Shown here piece by piece: positions 43,613 through 54,527 of a stretch of 64,000 bases of DNA. The stretch comes from Aradus depressus (taxonomy: Eukaryota; Arthropoda; Insecta; Hemiptera; Aradidae): assembly GCA_963662175.1 (NCBI GenBank), contig OY759225.1, positions 8,443,107 through 8,507,106 of the forward strand, written 5' to 3'. Both the position numbers and the translations under genes were made by a program. The stretch's first letter is position 1, and each line of letters starts with the position of its first letter. Under the pieces are notes generated by a model that did not search any database, had not been told where the DNA came from, and saw only the letters and a program-made list of their open reading frames with translations.

Positions 43613-44200
43613 GGGTGATCAAAAAGTTCCAGGACTGTGTTTGGCTATTTTGTGACTTTTTGTCAAATGAATCAAAAAGAAGAGCAATGCATTTGTGTCA
43701 CGTTTTGTGTTAAATTCAGAAACTTTTCAGATGTTGCAAGAGGCTATTGGGGATGAATGTCTGAGTCGATCGAATGGTACAAGAGGTTCAAAGAAGGATG
43801 GACATCGTCAGAAGACAATCCTCGTTTAGGGACGCCCATCAACTTCGACTGACGACGATTAAATCGTCGACTAACCATCCGTGAAATGACAGAGGAATGC
43901 AACATTTCATTTGACTCATGCTGCACCATGACAATGCGTCTGTTCATTCTGCGTTGCTCATTGCCGTCATCCGCCAGCCCCAGTACAGACCTGGCCCCTG
44001 CGGACTTCTTTCAGTTTCGGAAACTCAAGAGACTCTTAAAAGCACAGACATTTCACTCAACTGACGAAAAAAAAAGAAAAATCGCTGGAGGAACTAAGCA
44101 GCATTCCAGAAGATGAGTTCTCAGAGTCCTTTCAGCAGTAGAAACGGCGGTGGGAAAAATGTATAGCTTTCCAAAGGACTTTGAAGGGTAAGTCAATTAT
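43613..44200 (+). pseudogene. mariner transposase remnant
   Basis: Starts with a mariner-type end (GGGTGATCAAAAAGTTCC). Frames in order: CFKLRKFSDVATRG; SESIEWYKRFKEGWTSSED, NPRLGTP; RRLTIREMTEECNIS; a large internal deletion; LHHDNASVHSALLIAVIR (with the second catalytic Asp in HHDNA); STDLAPADFFQFRKLKRLLK; and a C-terminal RWKKCIAF-like end. Several frameshifts. The first catalytic Asp region is deleted. Inserted in a ~135-bp repeat. Confidence 0.85.
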
Positions 44201-44534
44201 TTTTAGCCAAAAAAGTCGATCGGAGCGAAAATTTGTTTGATTAATTAGTTCTGGGGAAGTACATTTTATTTTGAAAGGATACAGTTACAACCAATAAATA
44301 TCAGTCTACCAGAGTTAATATTTTAAACTCTGTTTACACAAGTAAAGAGACTGGGGTTACATGCTTCCCAAAATGAATAATGGCGTCTTTCAACATTTTA
44401 TCTTCTAGAATGAGGGGGTGCACCTCATATATTCTGTGATAATCTTCGTGTAGTGAATTCAATCCATCTATATCCTTTTAAGGGGTTGTCTTTCTAAAAA
44501 GTAGCTTCCTTGTACTTAATATTTCTCTTTTTTG

Positions 44535-44805
44535 AAATTGAATATTTTATACGTGTATCCAGAACCCTCCAAGGACCTATTGATTTTCAGCCAAATCGAT
44601 GAAAGGGATGGAAGGTAAACTCAAAAACTCTCACAACTATAGAATAGAATGAATGTATCCACATAAAATTTCATATGTAAATTCAAAACCCCATAAACAC
44701 GACACATACATTTTCAGTGGAATCGGCAAAAGGGGAAGATCAAAGTAGACCTAAAAACTGCAATAACTGCCGATGTAATTAATGTATCGACATCTAATTC
44801 AGGAT
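44535..44805 (+). repeat. ~135-bp repeat, two clean units
   Basis: Landmarks repeat at about 135 bp: ATTTCATATGTAAATTC, ACCCCATAAACACGACAC, TTTTCAGTGGAATCGGC, AATAACTGCCGATGTAATTA. This is the clearest example for building a consensus. Confidence 0.65.
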
Positions 44806-44819
44806 TTAGACTTACTTAC

Positions 44820-45235
44820 TCTCTTACTCCGTTGGCGACGAACCCTGAAGATCCTTAGCCGCCCACACTAGCCTTCTCCACCGCGATCTGTCGTGCGCCA
44901 CCGGTCGCCAGTTCACCACGTGGTGTTCCACAGCATCCTTCTTCACCACCTCAGCCTTGATCTTCCTCGTGATCTGGCTCCTTGGACCTGAGCGTCCATG
45001 ATGCGTCCTATGGTTGTCTGCTGTCCGCTTCTCACCACGTGTCCAGCCCATCTTAAGCGCCGTGATTTCATATCTGCTACTACGGTCGGGTGTTGCCAGA
45101 AGATGTCCCTCAGCTCCCTGTTGGTTCTGATCCTCCACTCTTGGGTTTCTCTATCCTTGACCGGACCTGCTATCTTCCTCAGCACTTTATTTTCAAACGT
45201 CTGGAAACGTTTCTCCAAATGTGAGTTCAGTATTT
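44820..45235 (-). pseudogene. LINE RT C-terminal remnant (RTE/CR1-type tail)
   Basis: Minus strand: KRFQTFENKVLRKIAGPVKD, EWRIRTNRELRDIF, TVVADMKSRRLRWAGHVVRS, then in a second frame IKAEVVKKDAVEHHVVNWRP and AHDRSRWRRLVWAAKDLQG. The block RRLRWxGHVxR and the ending DRxxWRxLV are typical of the C-terminus of many LINE RT proteins. One frameshift near 44950 separates the two halves. Confidence 0.8.
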
Positions 45236-45284
45236 AGAAGCCCCTATATAAGTCAACTATTGATTATTAGCGCAATACTAAAGC

Positions 45285-45430
45285 GAGTCATGAATTCCTT
45301 TCTAAGATTCATTTTCGGGCTCCCCAGACACTCCTCTATTACTAGCTCCTATACCAACCTAAAATGGCTCTTCCAATCCTCTCGTCGACAATATTTCCTA
45401 GGCTCCTTTCTCTATCAAACCATATCTTCT
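45285..45430 (+). pseudogene. LINE RT C-terminal remnant (FIFGLP type)
   Basis: VMNSFLRFIFGLPRHSSITS and KWLFQSSRRQYFLGSFLYQ match the usual RFIFGLPRxxHxTxxYxxLxWL-RRxYxxxxxLY pattern beyond the RT domain. Probably a different LINE from the minus-strand remnant next to it. Confidence 0.6.
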
Positions 45431-45509
45431 GGTGGGCGTTCGGTGATGGCGTTTTCGATTAGATCAACTTGCATTGCAATTGCTTCACGAGTATTTCAAG
45501 AAGTATGTT

Positions 45510-45745
45510 TAATTTTAGGTAAGTGTGGTCAATAATTAGGTAAGTGATGGGAATGATGAACTAAGAGAAAATCCAAGAAAGGATTAACAATATTCATTTT
45601 CATTCACTCCTATAGATTTAGAAGGTACATATGTGATTAATAATGGTTCAAACATATTTTATTTTTTCCAAAAACTGGATTTACAAGATTAATGCAAAAG
45701 TAAAAAAGTGCTGCCTTGAATTTCGTACCAATTTGTTCCCTGTGA
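45510..45745. repeat. dispersed repeat, other copy at 25270-25500
   Basis: See 25270-25500. Runs from CAATAATTAGGTAAGTGATG to AAAAAGTGCTGCC. Confidence 0.65.
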
Positions 45746-45747
45746 CC

Positions 45748-45960
45748 TCAGGAATAGGCAGTGACTCGAGGAACTCCCAGTTCCTCATGAATTTGGCTGA
45801 TAAACCATGGTGCATTCAGAGATACACGAAGAATTTTGTTCTGAAATGTTTGTAGTCTGTGAGTGAAGGACTGGCTGTATGTGAAGTTTCCATGTGTGTA
45901 AGAATTCACCAAGGCAGCGGACAGCCTGATCTTTAGGGCTCCAGGGAATGGGTCCTTCCA
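45748..45960 (-). pseudogene. jockey-like LINE C-terminal remnant
   Basis: Minus strand: KIRLSAALVNSYTHGNF, then THRLQTFQNKILRVSLNAPW, FISQIHEELGVPRVT. This is the same structural position as the IANAPYYVSN segment at 26200 but a distinct sequence, so a second jockey-like lineage. Confidence 0.75.
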
Positions 45961-46429
45961 ACCGCAGCCCACTCAGTTCCTCTTTAAAAAATCGGCGAAG
46001 GGCGAAATTTTTCACTCAAGTAATTAATGAAATTTAGGTCTCATATTCACCGAGCGAAATTAGAGAATTATCCAGAGATTTATCTTAGCCTGAAATCTCT
46101 TATAAGTTCTAAGATGAGGTGAAGTATTTTACACCATATTAATCGGAGTTGGGGGAGGCCTTTTAGCCGAGTTTAAGGGCGGGGGGTGAAGAAGGAGGAA
46201 AACTTTTATTACATAAGTCTAAAGGGGGGGCCCCCTTATAATAATTCAAAGCTGATAACAGTTTTAAGGGGTCTTAACGCCCTCTGCCTTTAGAAACGTA
46301 TAGACCAACCTCCCGGCATTGCTTTAGAAAGAAAGAATTTTACGATTATTTGATCACAAATAAAAAGAAATAATAAAAAAAATTGTCGACGAATAACTGT
46401 ATTCATCCTTCAGGGAGTTATGTAATCGA

Positions 46430-46870
46430 TTTCTCCAGACTTTCTTATATTTTGACCCCCTAATTCCAAAAATGATAAAGACAATTTCCTGTCTGTCTGT
46501 TAGTCTAAGGTTAAGGACGATACCTATCAATTTTCAGCAAAATAGGAAGGGAGAGAAGGGCAGTTGTACTAAAAAAAACCTAATAACTGCCTTAGTAATA
46601 AAATTTTTAGGATTCAGAAGTTCGTGAGTATGATACCTATGGGGGTGGTTGGACTCAAAAATCCTTAATAACTGCCGAAATAATAAATGTATCATGAAAT
46701 TTTTTATATGGAACCAGGACTCAAAAAGGACGTCAAAGTACGAGAATGCATCCCTGAGTAAGTAACCTATTAATTTTCAACCGAATAGGGAAATTGGTTT
46801 AAGAGGGAGAGCAGAAACTTAGTTTGAGAATTCACTGGGGAAGTAAATTGTCGGTGATTCAGCTACAATT
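46430..46870 (+). repeat. ~135-bp repeat block with end module
   Basis: Three diverged units with CTAATAACTGCC and TTAATAACTGCCGAAATAAT landmarks. Ends GGGGAAGTAAATTG, then GGTGATTCAGC. Confidence 0.6.
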
Positions 46871-47402
46871 TTTTATGTGAATAATGTTTGCGACGAGTAC
46901 GTATACAGAGCGAAAAGATCATTTGTATTTTGTTTTTCATAGGAGTGTAGAGGCATCTCATGGCATCCCTGGGGAAATTATGTGGTCTCAAGCATATAAA
47001 AATTTACCTATAACATGGACCATTATGCAGGTTATATCAGGTTTGTAATGCCTTTTTAAACAAACTATACCATCTCATCTGGTTTATATTTCCTTTAGGG
47101 CTTGTGTAGCCGTTAGGGAAATTGAAATTTCAGCACCATCATTTTAGCGGATTTCTGTACAAATCTTCTTATGTTCTCACTTGGTAAGAAGACATTCGAG
47201 ATTAAAGTTGTAGGGTGAGGAGCTGTTATAAGGGCCTTCAGTCTTCAGATAACATAGGTACACAATCCACCCCTGTAATCAATCATGATATTCGAAATCC
47301 ATTATCATATCTTCATGAAACATGTCCTCGCTGAACGTGATTTGGGAGGCTCGTTCATATTCTTATGTATTCAATATGTCTCTCAGGTTGCAAATAATAT
47401 TC

Positions 47403-47436
47403 TAGCCAGCTTTCGACGTTATCCTCACCTTCAGGC
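47403..47436 (-). ncRNA. decayed hammerhead-like motif
   Basis: Minus strand GCCTGAAGGTGAGGATAACG then TCGAAAGCTGGC. Resembles 3178-3215 but stem II and stem I are broken. Confidence 0.3.
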
Positions 47437-47879
47437 AATGTACAAAAAAAAAAAAAATAAATAATAAATAAAAAAAATTTGTGAGTGAGGCGGTATCACG
47501 AGAATTGATGTCTAAATCAAAAATTTGCTGACGTGCACTGATTTTAATTGAAATTGTTTTTATAATGATACAATAAGAAAAAAATAGTATGAGTAATTAA
47601 ACTTTCAAATTTATTGTTCTTCAATTTCTTTTTTACATGAAATTATAGGTTTGTGATAGCTAAAATAAGATATACAACTGTAATTGTAGAGTCTCTAAAT
47701 ACCGCGAGAATACAGAGTCGTTGTTATTTTTCGAATTTGTTGTTGAAATGCTTCGATTCATATTCATTTGTAGATTAAGTTGGTCATTTAAAAATGAAAT
47801 AACCTGTTCGGTATCTCCGGTATCACATCATTAAAAGTACCTACCACATAAAAACTCAAATGCAGTCGAAATATATGAC

Positions 47880-48140
47880 ACATCTTATTCCATGTACGTA
47901 GAAATGCTCAAAAACAGCTGACATCACAGATAAAGAAGTGTGTAGTTGTGTGTGTGCGCTGCGCGCGCAACCGTACCCTTACTGAGAGCTAAGATGTTTA
48001 CACATCGAAAACTTGTAGTAAAGAAATTATAAAATTCTAATTGCTAAAATAAGCACATAAAAATAATGGCTATATGCGTAAACTAAGTAAATAAATATAG
48101 ATAAATAAATACAATAAATAAATTAATTACATTAAATAAA
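47880..48140. other. spacer with GTGTGTGCGC patch
   Basis: A short alternating purine-pyrimidine run (GTGTGTGTGCGCTGCGCGCG at about 47949-47968) that could adopt Z-DNA. No gene. Confidence 0.4.
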
Positions 48141-48146
48141 ATTATA

Positions 48147-48386
48147 GGTTAGGTTAGGTTTTATGACTCATGCCCGGGCTTTAACTATAAGGTTATATCA
48201 CCTACTACCAGAGCGCTCTTTCGTCACTTTGGTGGACACGAGTCCGACTCTACTGTGGGAGTCATAAATTTTGCCTACCCTAAATTTTTATTCACCTAAG
48301 GCAGGGGTCTTTAACGAGTACCTGACATCGTACAGGCTCGAGACCATCGCTTAAAGTCCCATCCGAAGGACGGCGTCCTTAAGTTT
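48147..48386 (-). mobile_element. SINE copy, 5'-truncated, with telomere tail
   Basis: The left end is GGTTAGGTTAGGTTTTATGA. Similarity ends within the first hairpin region (GGCGTCCTTAAG), so the head is missing. Flanks are too AT-rich to fix a TSD. Confidence 0.88.
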
Positions 48387-48713
48387 TTTCAAATAATAAT
48401 TTATTTTTACAAATTAAGGCATCCTGATTGATATAAGTAAATTATACATTATTGCACGAAAATGCATGTTTTTAACTTTTTTGGGCAAAATTGCACGTTT
48501 TAGGTTTTTACTCCAAAAAATTGCATAGTTTGTCGTAATTAGAAAATTTATTTGTAAGTTAGTTTGAAAATGTATACATTTGTTGATCAATAAATTTACA
48601 ACAGTTTTGAGAAAAAATCCCGGATATGACCAACTCAAAAAGTACAATGCGGCCATAAATAGTGAAGATATTGGATTGGATTTTATTATATACCTATATA
48701 TTTATATTCTATT

Positions 48714-49059
48714 GAGGGTGCCGGTAGCTCAGTGGTATGCGTGCTTGACTTCTGAGCTCAAGGTTGTGGGTTCGTAGCCCGACCGAGGCCCTTAGTTTAT
48801 TTTATCTGGGAGGTAAAATAAACTTAAGCACGCCGTCCTTCGGATGGGACGTTAAGCGATGGTCCCGAGCCTGTACGATGTCAGGTACTCGTTAAAGACC
48901 CCTACCCTATATGAATAAAAATTTAGGGTAGGCAAAATTTAGGACTCCCACAGTAGAGTCGGGCTCATGTCCACCAGAGTGACGAAAGAGCGCTCTGGTA
49001 GTAGGCGATATGACCTCGTAGTTAAAGCCCGGGCATGAGTCATAAAACCTAACCTAACC
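48714..49059 (+). mobile_element. SINE copy, full length, perfect 13-bp TSD
   Basis: TSD TTTATATTCTATT (48701-48713 and 49060-49072). Nearly identical to the copy at 6957-7302, including the altered B box GGTTCGTAGCC and the CATAAAACCTAACCTAACC end. One of the youngest insertions in the window. Confidence 0.96.
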
Positions 49060-49283
49060 TTTATATTCTATTCATTTTCCACAACCAAATAAAAAATATC
49101 TTTGCATTGGATAATTGATCATTTGGCAAATTTAGAAAAATTTCCTGGCATCTCAGAATTATATTACTAAATGAAATCCAAATGAAGTAGTTACAAATTG
49201 AAATTTTTTTTATATACGTGCACTTACTTCAAAATTTTTATATATTTATAAAATTTTTGAAGGAGGGGCCCCAATATATTTTT

Positions 49284-49320
49284 TTTCAAGTATAATATTG
49301 AGTAGCACATCGTTTTAAAG
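49284..49320 (+). repeat. direct repeat, other copy at 49723-49758
   Basis: GTATAATATTGAGTAGCACATCGTTTTAAA occurs before and after the SINE at 49423-49720, in segments of 20 bases or less: GTATAATATTGAGTAGCACA and TCGTTTTAAA. It is much longer than a SINE TSD, so it is an older local duplication or long repeat pair. Confidence 0.75.
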
Positions 49321-49422
49321 GTAAGTTCGAAATCATTGTATTGTTGGGTTGAGCCGAAAGAATGGATAGGCCTCTTAGCGTACTTGATTTTTCAATTGGG
49401 CGCCATATTTTTTTTTATAATA

Positions 49423-49720
49423 GGTTAGGTTAGGTTTTATGACTCATGCCCTGGCTTTAACTACGAGGTCATATCGCCTACTACCAGAGCGCTCTTTCGT
49501 CATGGTGGACATGAGCCCCACTCTAATGTGGGAGTCCTAAATTTTGCCTACCCTAAATTTTTATTCACCTAGGGCAGAGGTCTTTAACTTGACATCGTAC
49601 AGGCTCGGTACCATCGCTTAACGTCCCATCCGAAGGACGGCGTGCTTAAGTCACTTTACCTCCCAGATAAAATAAACTAAGGGCCTCGGTCGGGTTTCGA
49701 ACCCACAGCTATCGGCGCCC
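49423..49720 (-). mobile_element. SINE copy with telomere tail and imperfect TSD
   Basis: The left end is GGTTAGGTTAGGTTTTATGA. The right end is TATCGGCGCCC after a deletion in the head. TSD TTTTATAATA (49413-49422) and TTGTATAATA (49721-49730), one mismatch. Confidence 0.88.
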
Positions 49721-49974
49721 TTGTATAATATTGAGTAGCACATCGTTTTAAAAGTATGTCCCATTTTTCTGAGGGGACGGCTCTCACAGACAACTGAACA
49801 ATCTATAATAGAAGTCAAAGAGCCTTCTAATATGGAAAAGTCATTTCACTAATGGATAAGACTGAAATCTGTGTGGTTACTTCTAATGGGAGAGAAGAGA
49901 ACACACCAACATATCCTCTGACTTTGTGACCGGACAATGGCTTAGATGAGGTTTACAAAAGCTAGATTTGTGTT

Positions 49975-50095
49975 TGCTTGTGTCCCGGGACATTCCTCCC
50001 GACTGGCACACAGTCCCGGGACATTCCTCCCTACTGGCACACATTCATCGGGACAGTCCCTGGGACATTCCAGTCCCGGCACCCCGCTTTATCCT
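49975..50095 (+). repeat. short GC-rich tandem repeat
   Basis: GTCCCGGGACATTCCTCCC and TACTGGCACACA (or GACTGGCACACA) occur twice, with a third partial unit. The overlapping open frames here (about 49946-50255) are a side effect and show no family resemblance. Confidence 0.6.
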
Positions 50096-50389
50096 ACTTT
50101 ATTTATGTTTCTCCCAGTGTCCCACATTCAAAGTTACCCTTGTCGTATCTCTTTCTTCTTCAGCCCTTCCTTTCTCCATGATATTTTTTGTCTTTTCGCC
50201 CCTTTTATTTGATATGTTTATTATCCAAATAAAATTAAATGAAGAAAAGGGTTAACAGCCCTTATTTCATCCATTATGCCCTCCTTAAATTCCGAGATAA
50301 GTTTTTTTTTTTACTTCCTCCTACGAAATTTAGCGGAAGTTATGTAATCGGTCAGTTTGATCGCGTTTTACTATTTTTTGTTAACAAAT

Positions 50390-50515
50390 ATATATTTACA
50401 ACTGCTTAAATAATATATATACAACAAGCTTTGCTAAAAGAGAAAAATATGGCGTCAAAATTTTAAAAGGAGAAAATTCACCCAGTGGTGACACTCCCTG
50501 GGCACTGAGTTGCTT
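50390..50515 (-). mobile_element. jockey-like LINE 3' end
   Basis: Minus strand: GGGAGTGTCACCACTGGGTG, then TTTTCTCC, as in the 3' UTRs at 3450-3490 and 26440-26465. 5'-truncated to about 120 bp. Confidence 0.55.
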
Positions 50516-50625
50516 ATGTAAATTTATATTTTATTTATCGATTTATATTATTGTTATTTTTTATTTAATTTTTTTTTTTTGCTGTTACGTTTTCTTTCTC
50601 TCTTCTGTAGGTATTTCTCACATTG

Positions 50626-50672
50626 GGATCTGATGAAGGGACCTAAGAACGTCACGAAATATCGTCATGATG
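50626..50672 (+). ncRNA. hammerhead-like motif
   Basis: CTGATGA, A, stem II GGGAC-loop-GTCAC (imperfect), GAAAT, ATC, GTC (canonical cleavage triplet), AT. It is a single-arm relative of the palindrome at 37048-37460. Stem I is only two pairs. Confidence 0.35.
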
Positions 50673-51310
50673 AAGACATTTCTGGAAGAGTTATAAAGAA
50701 TGTTTATCTTAATGTTTATTCAACTAAGAAATGTATCTATTGTATGTATTGGTATTTTTATTTTCAAGTATTTATTAATTTCATTTTATTTTTTATTATT
50801 ACTGTTATTACGTGAGACTCAAATAATTATGGCTGTTCATGTATCTAATTTATAAGCTATCTTAATGTATACTTATGACGTATCATATTACCATGTTATG
50901 GTTTAACGGAAATAAATATTATTAATAGTAATATCGTCAACGTATGGAAGATTTCATTACGTCATTCTCGCGAGTGGTACTCAGTAAGATTTCTTGACCC
51001 CCCTTCCTGAAGGTTTTGGTAATTTATGGACGGCCCCTAAGGAAAGGAGAACAGCTGTTAGCTGAGCCCGTGGTCCTGAGTGGTTCTTCAGGTTGTCAGG
51101 GGACAGTCCCTTGCATTATTGAGCAGACCGCTAACCAAGTGGGATAGCACCCCCTCCCCATGGATCCTCTCTTAAACCTAAACACTACCTCACTGAAAGG
51201 TTTTCGTAACCTTTCGTCTTCCGTCTCCCCCCACCATCATGACCCCTCTCTTCCATTACTTCTGACACATCGTTTATGTTTGAACGGAAATTGCCGGAAT
51301 TGCAGTTGTT

Positions 51311-51362
51311 CCCCCCCCCCCCCCCCCCCTCTCCCTGAGCGAAAACCTAGATCCGCTCTTGT
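51311..51362 (-). mobile_element. poly-C tract next to a hAT-like terminus
   Basis: Nineteen C, then TCTCCCTGAGCGAAAACC and TAGATCCGCTCTTG. In reverse the end reads CAAGAGCGGATCTAGG, the form of common hAT-type ends with a G-rich run following. The opposite end was not found. Confidence 0.45.
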
Positions 51363-51378
51363 AAAGACGCTATAGTTA

Positions 51379-51492
51379 GACTCATGCCCGGACTTTAACA
51401 ACGAGCTTTTGCCTACTACCATAGCGCTTTTTCGTCGCTCTGATCGTCTTTAACGAGTAGTTACTGTCAGGTTCATCGTACAGGTTCGGCCC
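51379..51492 (-). mobile_element. SINE copy, strongly decayed
   Basis: GACTCATGCCCGGACTTTAA, GCCTACTACCATAGCGC and CTTTAACGAGTA keep the SINE order with gaps. Confidence 0.65.
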
Positions 51493-52774
51493 ATGAAATA
51501 TGAAATTTCTTGAAGATCCAATCAATAATTAAAGAACTTCGGTTGTACATTAATATGAAATTAATTTTCTATTTTTAATTAATAATATCGATGCTTCTTC
51601 TATTTTTTAAAAACACACGAAAACTTTTCATTGGTATTTTATTTGAAATAAGTTATGTTGCAACAACAGGAATTTGCTATACCAACCACGTTTTTGCACA
51701 TTACTCTCCTTCCCGTCCTAAGTTTTTCTAAATTCGAAAGTACTTCAGTAAACATCAGATTACTAGCTGTCTTATTATTACAATATGTACATATTTCTAT
51801 ACTAGCAGTATAGAAATATGTATATAATATGTATATTTGACTTATTTCTAATATCTCTCGTAATAAATCCGACCATTAGTTAATGAGCTAGCACTATATT
51901 TATACTTAGGCCCCCCCACAGCCCCCCTTCCCGTTCAACATTTTGGGACGCCACATAGCCTATTATTCAATCGGGGTCAAAAGGATGCTACATGTGAAGT
52001 GCTGGAACAAACATACAAACAAACAAAGAAACACACAAACCCCGTTTCAGCTTTATTATTATAGATTTAGAGTTTTAAATTCAAATAAACGTTAGCGAAA
52101 CGTTTAATAACCACTGCCCTATGGGAAAGTTGCTTGCAACTCCGACCAGCTCATATTTGAATATTTAAAAATATTATTGCTATTTAAACTGTTCTTTAGG
52201 TGGAGACTATCAAAGGAGCCTTCAAGATTCCAATCAGATATCTCAGATTTATCAAAAGGTGGAGTATTGACCCCCCCGGTTAGCCCAGGGTTATCAATAA
52301 TAAATGAGATTGCTAAACGTAAAAAGGGGGTCCAAAGAAGAGGGGGGAAAGGGAAGACTTATCTGAGAGGATAGGGAAAAGGGATAAGATCCTAGTGATC
52401 CCAGGCCAAATGGTACCACTTCCCCATACTTATCCCTCCCCTCATTCATAACTCACCTACCACCCCATTTCTTGTCCCTTATATACTCCAACCAATTTTG
52501 GTTAGAATCAGTTCAGTGGTTGAGGCGAGGAAATCGCTGGGGATCTACTTCCCCCAGGCGATATGAGCTTGTAGTTAAAGGCGGAAGACGACAGAAATTA
52601 ATTTTCCGAAAAATCGGCAAAAGGGAGTAGTGGCTCGATTCAGAAATTTATTAACTGCCGATGTTATGAATGTATTTACAACAAATTTGGAAACCACTCA
52701 CAGAATATGGTTCCAAAATTCTCTAAATCCCAGGCACTGCAATGAGGTGCGCACCACAATGAACAGAATAACTG

Positions 52775-52900
52775 ATATTATGTCTATGGCCACAGGGAAT
52801 AAGTTGTTAAGTCGAAAAATGGCCAAAATAAGTTAAGTATACTGTGATCATCTCCCAAGCCATTTGCGGACTGGGAGCTCAGAACTCTAATACATTAGAG
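52775..52900. repeat. dispersed repeat, other copy at 25025-25160
   Basis: See 25025-25160. The copies agree in order and differ by scattered changes and one 12-bp gap. Confidence 0.65.
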
Positions 52901-52904
52901 GAGA

Positions 52905-53250
52905 AAAAGTGAGGAAGGGGGACATAACAGGAGGGGGAGGGGGGAACAAATACCATACTATATCACAATTTAATCAGAAAAAATAATTAAATAATATATT
53001 TCAATATTAACCTATTACCTATATCACAATTAAAACTAAAAAACAGTCACCTACTAGATAACCTAGATAGGTGATCTAGAAGGTGTCTGTTTTTTAGTTA
53101 ATAGGTACATATTGTGATATAGGTAATAGGTTAATATTGAGATATATTATTTAATTATTTTTTCTGATTAAATTGTGATATGATATAGTATGGTAGTTGT
53201 TTCCCCCCCCCCCCCCCCCCTCCTGTTCTTTCCCTCTCCCTCACTTTTCC
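52905..53250. repeat. 346-bp palindrome with expanded poly-C in one arm
   Basis: The arms run from AAAAAGTGAGG to CCTCACTTTT. The centre is near 53075 (ACCTAGATAGGTGATCTAG). Where the left arm has GGAGGGGGAGGGGGG, the right arm has 18 uninterrupted C (53203-53220), showing homopolymer expansion after the inverted duplication. Confidence 0.85.
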
Positions 53251-54507
53251 CCCTCCTACCCCTCCCCCTCACCGCCCCTCCCTCCCACCCTCTATCTTGA
53301 CTTTTTTCAAAATATTACCACCAGTCATAAGTCTGTATCCTGTACACTTGACAATTTGGAATTTTTGACTCGTTTCCACAAGATCTCTGGCGAAAACATC
53401 TCTAATTTACAAATAAAGTCTGCTTGTGGTTTTCTTTCTCCATGACTGCTCCAAAAGATCTTTAGTCTGGCCCCATGAAGGGCTTACTTGAACCTTCCTT
53501 GGCTAGTCGGTCTGCCTCCACGTTTCCCTGAATCCCCGAGTGTCCAGGAACCTAGTAGAGTCTCCAGAATTATCAAAGAACGGCATCTATTAGTTTTCAG
53601 CCGAAGCAAACAAATGGAAGCGGAGGATTAGGGGGAAGGCTAAACACAACAAGTATTCCTATAATCCACTTTTTTAGCAATCTTTTTGCTTAAACAATAA
53701 ACGGCTGGACCGAGTTTGATAAAATTTCTTTCAGATCATATTTACGTTGATACGCATCGATTGGCACCAAAGCGGAGTCGAAGTGCAGGAAACACTGACA
53801 CACACACATGCTTTTTTCCGAAAATAGTGTAAAAATACTGTATTGTCCTTGAAACATAAAAATATGATAACAATTTTGCTTTCGATTTTCGGACCCATAA
53901 CAATAACTTCCCTATATGCTGGGAAGTTAATAACTCGAATAACTGTCGATAGAAAAATTTATCGAATAAATAATAAAATTTAGTATAAGAATTTAGGAGC
54001 CTCTTAGTAATTCAACAATTGATTATAACTTTTCCAAGATTCGACATTTATTGAACACCTGAATCGAAAAGAAAAACGAGCTTGGCTTGCATTCCAAAAT
54101 GAGTGTGAGACTTTTTTGGGTAACAAGAAAAGTGATGATTATGTCGCTCATGTCGAGGAATAGGGACATGGAGTGTAACGTGTCTCTTAAAGTGCATTTC
54201 CTTCACTCACACCTGGACTTGTTCATTGAAAATTAATGAGCAGTTACGGATGAACACGGGGAACGGTACCATCAAAAGATCAATAGGTTCGAGAGGAGAT
54301 TTTCAGGGAAGTGGAATGCGAGCATGTTGGCAGAGTACTGCTGGTTTTTGGTACGAGAAACTTCTACCCCAGGGTACAAAAGGAAAGCAAGCACGAAATG
54401 AAGGTACTTATCTTATTTATTTATTATTATTTACAGATAAAATATTTTCACCCCTCCAAATCCAATTCATGGCCGTCAAATTACCGAAAAATGATTTTAA
54501 AAAAGCT

Positions 54508-54527
54508 GGGGGGGGGGGGGGGGGGGG
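54508..54527. repeat. poly-G tract, 20 nt
   Basis: Followed by CTCCCCCG. The two open frames crossing it at 54226-54606 depend on its exact length and are not credible genes. Confidence 0.9.

Noticed and set aside
49946..50255. Three overlapping plus-strand open frames
   Set aside because: They overlap in different frames over a short GC-rich repeat, and none shows a domain or codon pattern.
51160..51375. Proline-rich open frame over the poly-C tract
   Set aside because: Homopolymer-derived; no homologous pattern on either side.
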